NCBI GenBank assembly: GCA_015295885.1
Contig: DVEE01000479.1
Span: forward strand, 1-12,499
Length of the DNA: 12,499 nucleotides
Source of the DNA: Leptolyngbyaceae cyanobacterium M65_K2018_010
Lineage (GTDB): Bacteria > Cyanobacteriota > Cyanobacteriia > Phormidesmidales > Phormidesmidaceae
Reading direction: 5' to 3'
The translations under genes were made by a program, and so were the position numbers. Positions 7,015-12,499 of this stretch are shown in pieces (positions within the stretch are counted from its first letter, which is position 1; the number at the start of each line of letters is the position of its first letter). The notes under the pieces are model-generated. The model saw only the letters and a program-made list of their open reading frames with translations. It had not been told where the DNA came from and did not search any database.

Positions 7015-7488
7015 CTAGGGTATCCGCCAGCGATAGATCACCGAGTCCTCTGCCGAGGGGGACAGGGTAAGGCAGGTATCGGGCGGCCAATCCCCCATAT
7101 CAAATTGGTGGGAAATCAGGCGGGCGCCGGAGTGCAGTTGCGCCTGTAGACGAGGCCGCAGGCGCAGATTCAGGTGGGGGAGCAGGTAAATAAACACCAC
7201 GGTAGCCTCACCCAGGTCACTCTCAAACAAATCCCCCTGGATAAAGCTCAGGCGATCGCCCACTCCCTCCACGGCGGCCCCAGCCCTGGCCCGATCCAGC
7301 AACTCCCCATCTACATCAATACCGACCCCGCTACACCCGTAGGTTGATGCGGCCGCAATGAGTAATCGCCCATCGCCGCACCCCAGGTCGTAGACTCGGT
7401 CCTTGCCGGTTAACTCGGCCAACTTCAGCATGGCCGCCATCGCATCGGGTGGCGTGGGCACAAAGCCAATATCCGGGCGACAGCACAA
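7015..7488 (-). CDS. Small class I SAM-dependent methyltransferase
   Basis: The 157-residue protein has the nucleotide-binding motif I VYDLGCGDGRLL (32-43), an acidic second strand GVGIDVDGELL (54-64) and a motif like SFIQGDLFE (about 81-89). It thus belongs to the Rossmann-fold methyltransferases, but target and substrate cannot be read from it. The opening FVPTPPDAM fits proteins of this type that are related to methyltransferases acting on proteins or small molecules. The start is probably TTG at 7486-7488: the GAGG that overlaps the pyrE TGA stop lies 7 bases before it, and no ATG is available upstream. It follows pyrE by 9 bases, so the two are cotranscribed and probably translationally coupled. 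It converges with the EVE gene. Confidence 0.85.
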   Translation of the reverse strand: MCCRPDIGFVPTPPDAMAAMLKLAELTGKDRVYDLGCGDGRLLIAAASTYGCSGVGIDVDGELLDRARAGAAVEGVGDRLSFIQGDLFESDLGEATVVFIYLLPHLNLRLRPRLQAQLHSGARLISHQFDMGDWPPDTCLTLSPSAEDSVIYRWRIP

Positions 7489-7497
7489 GGGGAGACC

Positions 7498-8154
7498 TCA
7501 CTGAGGATGACGACTAGCCCAGTGGGCTTGAATATCCTGGAGGGTAAAGAGGGCCGTGAACGCGAGGCCCTGCTCGGCATAGAGTTCGGCCCCGCCCTGC
7601 TGACGATCCACCATCGCCAAAACCTGGTTAACCTGATACCCCGCGGCCCGGAGTCTGTCTACCGCTTTGAGGGCCGATTGGCCAGTGGTCACCACATCTT
7701 CAAGAACGGTGACCAGGCTACCGGCGGGCAAGCTCAGCCCCTCAATGAAGGCTTTGGTGCCATGGCCCTTGGCTTCCTTACGAATAATTAGAGGATACAG
7801 CCAGCGATTGGCATACATGGCGACCAGACTGACCGCGGTTACCAGGGGATCGGCCCCTAGGGTAAGACCAGCCACGCCGGTGACCTCTGGACTTAAAAGG
7901 TCTAAAAATAACCGACCTAGGATCAAGGCTCCCTGGGGATGAAGGGTCACCAACTTGCCATTGATGTAGTAGGTACTGCGCTGTCCCGAGGTGAGCACGA
8001 ACTCTCCTTCCTGGTAAGCTCCCTGAAACACTAAATCGAGCAACAGCGATCGCAACCGGGGCAGTTCCACGGTAGCTAGTTCAGCCCCAGACATCGTGCC
8101 TAAAGACTCATCCATCCCATTATTCAGTCCTAATAATGCGCCGTTTTTAACCAT
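7498..8154 (-). CDS. pyrE: Orotate phosphoribosyltransferase
   Basis: PyrE joins orotate and PRPP to form orotidine 5'-monophosphate in pyrimidine synthesis. Diagnostic sequences are STYYINGKLVTLHPQG (60-75), the mobile catalytic loop RKEAKGHGTKAFIEG (125-139) and the PRPP-binding motif VLEDVVTTGQSA (150-161). The length of 218 residues is normal or slightly long. Candidate starts are the ATG at 8152-8154, M14 (MDESLG) and M21 (MSGAEL). None has a strong Shine-Dalgarno, so the true N-terminus is uncertain by up to 20 residues; the first 20 residues carry no conserved motif. The methyltransferase gene follows 9 bases after the stop. Confidence 0.94.
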   Translation of the reverse strand: MVKNGALLGLNNGMDESLGTMSGAELATVELPRLRSLLLDLVFQGAYQEGEFVLTSGQRSTYYINGKLVTLHPQGALILGRLFLDLLSPEVTGVAGLTLGADPLVTAVSLVAMYANRWLYPLIIRKEAKGHGTKAFIEGLSLPAGSLVTVLEDVVTTGQSALKAVDRLRAAGYQVNQVLAMVDRQQGGAELYAEQGLAFTALFTLQDIQAHWASRHPQ

Positions 8155-8170
8155 GTGCGATATAAGGGAG

Positions 8171-8246
8171 GGTGAAGTAGCAGGCCTGGCCCCTAATCTA
8201 GGGCAACTGATCGTCGAGTCTACCCCCTATTCAGGGGTACTTCACC
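8171..8246. repeat. Long-range inverted repeat and inner hairpin in the leader of the secreted-protein gene
   Basis: GGTGAAGTA (8171-8179) is matched by TACTTCACC (8238-8246), a perfect 9-base inverted repeat spaced 58 bases apart. Inside it, TACCCC (8221-8226) can pair with GGGGTA (8234-8239), which shares two bases with the outer 3' arm, so the two pairings compete for those bases. The region lies between the pyrE start and the ATG at 8320. It might be leader RNA structure or DNA operator half-sites; the sequence does not decide. Confidence 0.6.
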
Positions 8247-8319
8247 GATGGAAGCAGCCTATCTGTTTAGCCAGTGCCCAGACTACCTGTTGTCCTAATG
8301 GTATTGAGGAGGCTTGGCT

Positions 8320-8724
8320 ATGGCCACTAGATTAAAGCATATCTTTGGAACGCTCTCGCTCCTGGCTATGGCCGCCGTGGCAGCGCCAGCTGGTTTTGCC
8401 CAACAGACCAGTTCCACTCCCCCAGAAACGATTCCTGAGGCCTTCGACCGCTTAGTCAGTACCTACTCGGGCACCTACTTTGAAAATCGTTCCCTGGGTC
8501 GCCAACTAGGCAATATCTTTGGCTTCGGCTTTCCAGAGCGGGAGCTGGATTGGGATGGCCATGCCACCGCAGTCACCTACCGAGATATGATGCAACTTCA
8601 AAATACCGCTGGCCCTACCCTGCGGGTGCCCGATCTAGCCACTCCCTACTCCACCTCGTTATTGACTATGCCGAGTAGCCGCGCTCCCTACGTAGGCACC
8701 GAGTTCATCTTCGAGTCCTTTTAA
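8320..8724 (+). CDS. Secreted protein of unknown function, 134 residues
   Basis: A GAGGAGG (8306-8312) stands 7 bases before the ATG at 8320, which fixes the start; a TTG six bases earlier is in frame but touches the ribosome site. The N-terminus MATRLKHIFG, with its basic residues, a hydrophobic core (about 8-23) and a GFA/Q boundary at residue 27, is a Sec signal peptide. The mature part of about 107 residues has no transmembrane segment or cysteine and includes YSGTYFENRSLGRQLGNIFG (from about residue 49) and GFPERELDWDG. This looks like a conserved exported protein, perhaps periplasmic or cell-surface, but I do not recognise a family. It ends just before a strong terminator. Confidence 0.8.
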   Translation: MATRLKHIFGTLSLLAMAAVAAPAGFAQQTSSTPPETIPEAFDRLVSTYSGTYFENRSLGRQLGNIFGFGFPERELDWDGHATAVTYRDMMQLQNTAGPTLRVPDLATPYSTSLLTMPSSRAPYVGTEFIFESF

Positions 8725-8762
8725 AGCCTGGGGGTCACCCTGGCAAACCTTCACTGAATCTG

Positions 8763-8792
8763 GGAGCCGTTCAGTGCAACGGCTCCTTTTTT
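8763..8792 (+). terminator. Intrinsic terminator of the secreted-protein gene
   Basis: A perfect 9-base stem GGAGCCGTT (8763-8771) and AACGGCTCC (8778-8786) with a 6-base loop is followed by six T (8787-8792). This is the clearest terminator in the window. An additional CACTGAA (8752-8758) pairs perfectly with TTCAGTG (8770-8776), which uses part of the terminator stem and loop. Confidence 0.85.
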
Positions 8793-8805
8793 AATCTGGT
8801 GAAAA

Positions 8806-8878
8806 TCCAGGGTGCAGGAGTTGAACCTGCCTGAGGCGAATTATGAGTTCGCTGCCTAATCCGCTCGGCCAACCCTGG
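8806..8878 (-). tRNA. tRNA with CAU anticodon, probably tRNA-Ile2 (lysidine type); elongator tRNA-Met not excluded
   Basis: Read on the minus strand, CCAGGGT pairs with ACCCTGG in a 7-base acceptor stem. The D arm is GCC/GGC, the anticodon stem GCGAA/TTCGC closes the loop CTCATAA (anticodon CAT), the variable loop has 5 bases (CTCAG), and the T arm is GCAGG-TTCAACT-CCTGC. The discriminator base is A (8806) and CCA is not encoded. A full C1-G72 pair and the absence of a three-G:C anticodon stem argue against the initiator. The D arm (GCCGAGCGGATTAGGC) resembles chloroplast trnI-CAU more than elongator Met, which suggests tRNA-Ile2, whose C34 is changed to lysidine by TilS. Loop base A37 is a t6A site. 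Confidence 0.9.
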
Positions 8879-8887
8879 TTTTTACCT

Positions 8888-8893
8888 ATTGTA
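8888..8893 (-). promoter_or_regulatory. Candidate -10 element of the tRNA promoter
   Basis: On the minus strand the hexamer TACAAT (8893-8888) stands about 9 bases before the tRNA 5' end at 8878, the usual distance for a tRNA promoter with a very short leader. No good -35 is visible 16-18 bases upstream, so this is tentative. Confidence 0.3.
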
Positions 8894-9020
8894 GGGCGAA
8901 GCGACAGATCCGTTATATTTCTTTAAGCTGGCTTAGCCAAGCCCGAAGATTAACGTTCCTGTCCTAGACCTGCCCCCAGGAATCTGGCTGCAACGGCCCT
9001 CCCTGTTGTTAGAATGAGCA

Positions 9021-9052
9021 CTCTAAGCTAGCCAAACCCTGCTAAGTTAGAG
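9021..9052. other. Imperfect hairpin in the 5' region of the small membrane-protein gene
   Basis: CTCTAAGCTAGC (9021-9032) pairs with GCTAAGTTAGAG (9041-9052) at 10 of 12 positions, with an 8-base loop and a two-by-two internal mismatch. It ends 38 bases before the ATG at 9091 and has no T-run, so it is leader structure or operator rather than a terminator. The rest of the 212 bases between the tRNA and this gene shows nothing I can name. Confidence 0.5.
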
Positions 9053-9090
9053 CCCATCTGCCCTGGCCCCCTCTCCCTAGGAGACTGCCC

Positions 9091-9339
9091 ATGAATTCTG
9101 CTGTTGCTTTTACCTTGATTCTGTTGTCTCTCATGATTGGTGCGGGGGTTGTCAGCGCCTCTTGGGGATTTACCCTGGGTCGCCAGGCGCTCACCGGAGT
9201 TCGGCAACCCGAAGCTCGGCCCAGTAGCGGGACGCCCGTTAGCCGAGGAACGGCGTCTAATCAGGGAGAGGTGTTTCTGCTCAAAGAAGCCGACATTCTA
9301 GAGCAGGTTAAAGCCCGAATTAACGGTGGTTCCCAGTGA
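9091..9339 (+). CDS. Small single-pass membrane protein of unknown function, 82 residues
   Basis: ATG at 9091 with AGGAG at 9079-9083, seven bases upstream. Residues 5-24 form one hydrophobic helix (VAFTLILLSLMIGAGVVSA) with no signal-peptidase site evident, followed by a polar, Pro/Gly/Ser-rich linker and a C-terminal charged segment (LLKEADILEQVKARINGG, about 62-79) likely helical. The N-terminus-out or -in topology is not decided by the charges. No family is recognised. It precedes the CNNM-family gene by 61 bases on the same strand and could be cotranscribed with it. Confidence 0.75.
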   Translation: MNSAVAFTLILLSLMIGAGVVSASWGFTLGRQALTGVRQPEARPSSGTPVSRGTASNQGEVFLLKEADILEQVKARINGGSQ

Positions 9340-9400
9340 GCGATGATAAGGCCCCCAATTCTTTAGTGCTGTAGGCAACTCTGGGTCAGCTCCTCGCTCT

Positions 9401-10849
9401 ATGGATTCTTTTCCGATATTGCTGAGCCTGGTCATTCCTGAGGTACTGCCTGGAAGCGCTGTGGCTTCGCGCCTTTTGGCCGTTTTTCTGTTGATTGGGA
9501 TCAACGCTTTTTTTGTGGCGGCTGAGTTTTCCATTGTTTCGGTGCGGCGATCGCGGATCAGTCAGTTAGTCTCCCAGGGAGACGTCCAGGCCAAAACGGT
9601 TCAGCAACTCCAGCGCAGCCTCAACCGCTTGCTCTCCACCACGCAACTGGGCATTACCCTATCTAGCCTGGCCCTGGGATGGATTGGGGAAAATACGGTG
9701 GCCGTGTTGATTGCCTTTTGGTTGATCCGGACGCCGCTCACCCAGGGTCAAGGGACCGTCCTAGCCCATACCCTGGCCATCCCCATCGCATTTTTTCTAG
9801 TGGCCTACCTCCAAATTGTGCTGGGAGAACTCTGCCCTAAATCCGTGGCGCTGCTTTATCCAGAGCAATTAGCCCGTTTTCTGGGCCCTCCCAGTCTCAC
9901 CATCGCCAAGCTATTCAACCCCTTTATCTGGATTTTGAATCAGTCCACCCGACGGTTGCTGGGTATTTTCAGGATTCAATTCAGCGATGCCAATGGGTAT
10001 AGCCGCCTCACCCCGGAAGAGCTACAGCTCCTGATCCGAACTACGGCGGAAACTCCTGGCCTAGAGGCTGAAGAGCGGGAACTCCTGAACAACGTCTTTG
10101 AATTTCGGGATGTGACCGCCGGGGAAATCATGATACCCCGCACCCAAATTCATACCCTTGACGCTTCTGCCACCTTGGCGGATTTACTCAACGCGGTAGC
10201 CACGACAGAACACTCGCGCTACCCAGTCGTGGGAGATTCCCTCGACGATATTCAAGGTTTGGTGGATTTGAAACATCTGCTAAGACCTTTAGCTCAACAG
10301 GAAATTACCCTCGATACCCCCATCCAGCCCTGGGTAAAGCCAGCCCGGTTTGTGCCTGAGTTTACCCCCTGGCATGAAATTCTGGTCACCATGCAACGCA
10401 CCGGCCAAGAATTGGTGATAGTTGTGGATGAATTTGGGGGCACCGCTGGGTTACTAACCCTACGAGACCTGACCACGGAAATTATTGGCGAAATCCATCC
10501 GCCGGGGGGTGAGGAGACGGAGGTATACCCCCTCGATGGGCAATCCTACCGGGTGAAAGCCCAGGTCGATCTCTATACCCTGAATGAATTACTGGGTCTG
10601 GAGTTACCCTACAGTGACGACTACCAAACCCTGGCCGGTTTTCTGATCTATCAAATGCAGAAAATTCCCCACGAGGGCGAACGTCTTGTCTACGGTGACC
10701 GAGAGTGGATCATCTTGGCCACCGATGGTCCCAAACTGGAGGAAATTCTGGTTCGCCCCCTCGACCCTTTACTCAAAGCAGATCTCATCCCTGGGTCAGA
10801 ACGGACTGCCGCCCAAGGGGTAAATCGTGATCCAGACCTCCACCCTTAA
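9401..10849 (+). CDS. CNNM/HlyC-CorC family membrane protein with CBS domains, putative Mg2+ or other divalent-cation transporter
   Basis: The 482-residue protein has the DUF21 (CNNM) transmembrane domain at about 20-195. Conserved motifs include NAFFVAAEFS (35-44), TTQLGITLSSLALGWIGE (80-97) and LGELCPKSVAL (141-151), with hydrophobic helices near 22-44, 100-110 and 125-140. It is followed by paired CBS domains (about 235-300 and 305-365, with EFGGTAGLLT at 344-353) and a C-terminal CorC_HlyC domain (about 375-455). This order matches bacterial CNNM/CorB-type proteins that move or sense Mg2+; the old name 'hemolysin' is misleading. Length is on the long side. The ATG at 9401 has no obvious Shine-Dalgarno. 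CBS domains usually bind ATP or AMP, a likely regulatory input. Confidence 0.93.
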   Translation: MDSFPILLSLVIPEVLPGSAVASRLLAVFLLIGINAFFVAAEFSIVSVRRSRISQLVSQGDVQAKTVQQLQRSLNRLLSTTQLGITLSSLALGWIGENTVAVLIAFWLIRTPLTQGQGTVLAHTLAIPIAFFLVAYLQIVLGELCPKSVALLYPEQLARFLGPPSLTIAKLFNPFIWILNQSTRRLLGIFRIQFSDANGYSRLTPEELQLLIRTTAETPGLEAEERELLNNVFEFRDVTAGEIMIPRTQIHTLDASATLADLLNAVATTEHSRYPVVGDSLDDIQGLVDLKHLLRPLAQQEITLDTPIQPWVKPARFVPEFTPWHEILVTMQRTGQELVIVVDEFGGTAGLLTLRDLTTEIIGEIHPPGGEETEVYPLDGQSYRVKAQVDLYTLNELLGLELPYSDDYQTLAGFLIYQMQKIPHEGERLVYGDREWIILATDGPKLEEILVRPLDPLLKADLIPGSERTAAQGVNRDPDLHP

Positions 10850-11122
10850 TCCCCACGGGTTGAACCAGCTCAGAAACTGCCACAGATCGGCCGCTGTTTG
10901 GGTAGGCCTCTTCTAAGTTAGGAAGTGGCTGCATAGCAAAAATCCCAAGCGCTGTCGTTGTATTGCTGAGGGGATTTCAAACTTCGTTGTTAATCTTCAC
11001 GAGTCGAAGCATTGTGATACTATCTGGATGATTTATCCCGGCCAGCCTGATTCCCAGGCATTTCCGGCTACTGTTCCAGATTCGCGATCGCGTACTTTCG
11101 CCCCCTTCAAGGAGGGACAGGC
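10850..11122 (+). promoter_or_regulatory. Intergenic region with candidate promoter of the Gfo/Idh/MocA gene
   Basis: TTCACG (10996-11001) and TACTAT (11018-11023) are separated by 16 bases and could serve as -35 and -10 for the gene starting at 11123. The leader would contain the HIP1-type palindrome CGCGATCGCG (11083-11092). No clear terminator for the preceding CNNM gene was found in this stretch. The rest of the 273 bases shows nothing else recognisable. Confidence 0.35.
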
Positions 11123-12193
11123 GTGCCAAATTCTATCTCGTCATCTGCCCTAGACATGAATTCTTCTCGCAACTTGTCCGATCCCGTCCGTGTTGGTGTT
11201 ATCGGTGTGGGCAATATGGGCCAGCATCATACCCGCGTGCTGAGCCGATTTAAGGATGTTGAACTGGTTGGGGTGTCTGACGTCAATGTGGAGCGAGGCC
11301 TAGACACAGCGGGTAAATATCGGGTTCGTTTCTTTGAAGACTACCTCGACCTCATCCAACATGTTGATGCCGTTTGTGTAGCGGTACCCACCCGACTCCA
11401 TCACAGCGTCGGCATGGCTTGTTTACAGGCTGGGGTGCATATCTTGATCGAGAAGCCTATTGCGGCCAGCATTGCAGAGGCTGAATCCTTAGTCAATGCT
11501 GCCGCTGAGGCCAACTGTATTCTTCAGGTGGGCCATATTGAGCGGTTTAATCCCGCCTTTCAAGAGCTGCACAAGGTGCTCAAAACCGAGGAACTTTTAG
11601 CCCTCGAAGCCCGCCGCATGAGTCCCTATGCCCAACGAGCCAACGATGTGTCCGTGGTGCTCGATCTGATGATCCACGACATTGATCTTCTATTGGAGTT
11701 AGCCGGCTCTTCGGTGGCCACTCTCACCGCCAGTGGTGGCCGAATTACTAATTCCAGCTACCTGGATTACGTGACCGCCACCCTAGGCTTTAGCAACGGC
11801 ATTGTGGCTACCTTGACCTCTAGTAAGGTCACCCACCGCAAAATTCGCACCATCATGGCGCACTGCAAAAACTCCCTGACCGAAGCGGACTTCCTGAATA
11901 ACGAGATCCTGATTCATCGCCAAACCCATGCCGATTGTTCTAGCGACTACGGCCAGGTACTCTACCGTCAGGATGGCCTGATTGAGAAGGTTTACACCAG
12001 CAATATTGAGCCTCTCCACGCCGAACTGGAGCACTTTATTAGCTGTGTGAGAGGTGGTGAACAGCCTTCCGTGGGCGGTGAACAAGCCCTGAAAGCCCTG
12101 CGATTAGCCAGCCTAATTGAGCAAATGGCCCTGGATGGCAAACCTTGGCAGCCGGTCGATCTATCCAAGGAGCTAGTTGAGGTTGCTGTTTAA
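11123..12193 (+). CDS. Gfo/Idh/MocA family NAD(P)-dependent oxidoreductase
   Basis: The start is GTG at 11123: AAGGAGG (11109-11115) lies exactly 7 bases upstream, while the later in-frame ATG (M12) has no such site. The 356-residue protein opens with a Rossmann motif GVIGVGNMG (25-33), has the family's EKP motif (ILIEKPIAAS, 107-116, K111), VGHIERFNP (136-144) and a catalytic DLMIHDIDLL (181-190). Such enzymes oxidise or reduce sugars, UDP-sugars or related compounds with NAD(P). The VGHIERFNP and HD motifs are found in the WlbA/WbpB-like UDP-sugar group, but the substrate cannot be told from sequence alone. It is not a typical cyanobacterial biliverdin reductase by length. No sugar-nucleotide genes flank it here. 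Confidence 0.92.
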   Translation: MPNSISSSALDMNSSRNLSDPVRVGVIGVGNMGQHHTRVLSRFKDVELVGVSDVNVERGLDTAGKYRVRFFEDYLDLIQHVDAVCVAVPTRLHHSVGMACLQAGVHILIEKPIAASIAEAESLVNAAAEANCILQVGHIERFNPAFQELHKVLKTEELLALEARRMSPYAQRANDVSVVLDLMIHDIDLLLELAGSSVATLTASGGRITNSSYLDYVTATLGFSNGIVATLTSSKVTHRKIRTIMAHCKNSLTEADFLNNEILIHRQTHADCSSDYGQVLYRQDGLIEKVYTSNIEPLHAELEHFISCVRGGEQPSVGGEQALKALRLASLIEQMALDGKPWQPVDLSKELVEVAV

Positions 12194-12499
12194 GCGTGGC
12201 CCTAGTCCCTAAAGGCAGGCTAGCCAGCCTAACGGTTTAATCCAGACCGCGGGCCCCTAGGACACGTCATCAATTGAGAGTAAAACCTTTGGCGCACCAA
12301 AGGTTTGCGCCCGCCTGGATTAACCAGGCTAGGAACTGTCTCGATGGGTGCAACCGGATCTCAGCTTGAATTGACGATAGCCCCTGGGGGACGTGCTCAA
12401 AATAAAAGTACCGACTCCTGACTCGAAGCTATCCCACCGACCCACCCCCTCACCCACTCACGACCTATCACCACCGGGATCTTGTTTTCCCGCTGATCC
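12194..12499. other. Intergenic end of window with two perfect hairpins
   Basis: These 306 bases hold no gene I can support. AAACCTTTGG (12283-12292) and CCAAAGGTTT (12297-12306) form a perfect 10-base stem with loop CGCA, followed seven bases later by GCCTGG/CCAGGC (12313-12318 and 12324-12329, loop ATTAA). Neither is followed by a T-run, so a terminator for the oxidoreductase gene is possible only if the U-tract requirement is relaxed, as many cyanobacterial terminators may do. A TTGACG at 12371 could be a -35, but I see no matching -10. Confidence 0.5.

Noticed and set aside
8806..8878. Initiator tRNA-fMet
   Set aside because: Positions 1 and 72 pair as C-G, and the anticodon stem lacks the three consecutive G:C pairs of initiators.
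12371..12410. Promoter at TTGACG near the window end
   Set aside because: No acceptable -10 hexamer at 16-18 bases and no gene in view downstream.

Overview
The window reads as chromosomal DNA from a cyanobacterium. The palindrome GCGATCGC (the HIP1 octamer that is over-represented in many cyanobacterial genomes) occurs nine times in 12.5 kb, in genes on both strands and between genes. The gene set is housekeeping-like. The order of genes and the small conserved-looking orphan proteins also fit a free-living cyanobacterium, but the genus cannot be fixed from this sequence alone. I see no transposase, integrase, phage gene, CRISPR array or toxin-antitoxin pair.

Layout. Positions 1-123 hold the last 40 codons of a membrane protein on the plus strand, perhaps a bile-acid:sodium-symporter type transporter. 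It converges on a large alpha-glucan phosphorylase gene on the minus strand (141-2777). A 409-base gap follows, then a 41-codon plus-strand gene (3187-3312) with a good ribosome binding site. Downstream of it lie two near-identical 39-base direct repeats that run up to the end of purU. The next block is on the minus strand and could be one transcript: a ParA/MinD-type ATPase (5212-5811), a DUF4340-type membrane-anchored protein (4393-5100) and purU, formyltetrahydrofolate deformylase (3485-4339).

A 243-base divergent region, with a perfect 13-base tandem repeat and two small palindromes, separates this block from a plus-strand pair. That pair is tsaE (tRNA t6A synthesis ATPase) and an EVE-domain protein, which overlap. 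Converging on them are pyrE and a small SAM-dependent methyltransferase (minus strand). Next on the plus strand come a secreted protein of unknown function and a strong intrinsic terminator. A minus-strand tRNA with CAU anticodon (probably the lysidine-type tRNA-Ile2) follows. Further plus-strand genes are an 82-residue single-pass membrane protein, a CNNM/HlyC-CorC family membrane protein with CBS domains, and a Gfo/Idh/MocA oxidoreductase. The last 306 bases hold only two hairpins.

How they fit together. Most genes are independent housekeeping functions: glycogen breakdown, one-carbon and purine supply (purU), pyrimidine synthesis (pyrE), tRNA modification (tsaE), ion homeostasis and sugar-type oxidoreduction. 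No dedicated new multi-gene system is evident. The best leads are small: the 41-residue gene, the paired 39-base repeats, the tandem repeat in front of the orphan ParA gene, a terminator with a competing upstream arm, and the structured leader in front of the secreted protein gene.
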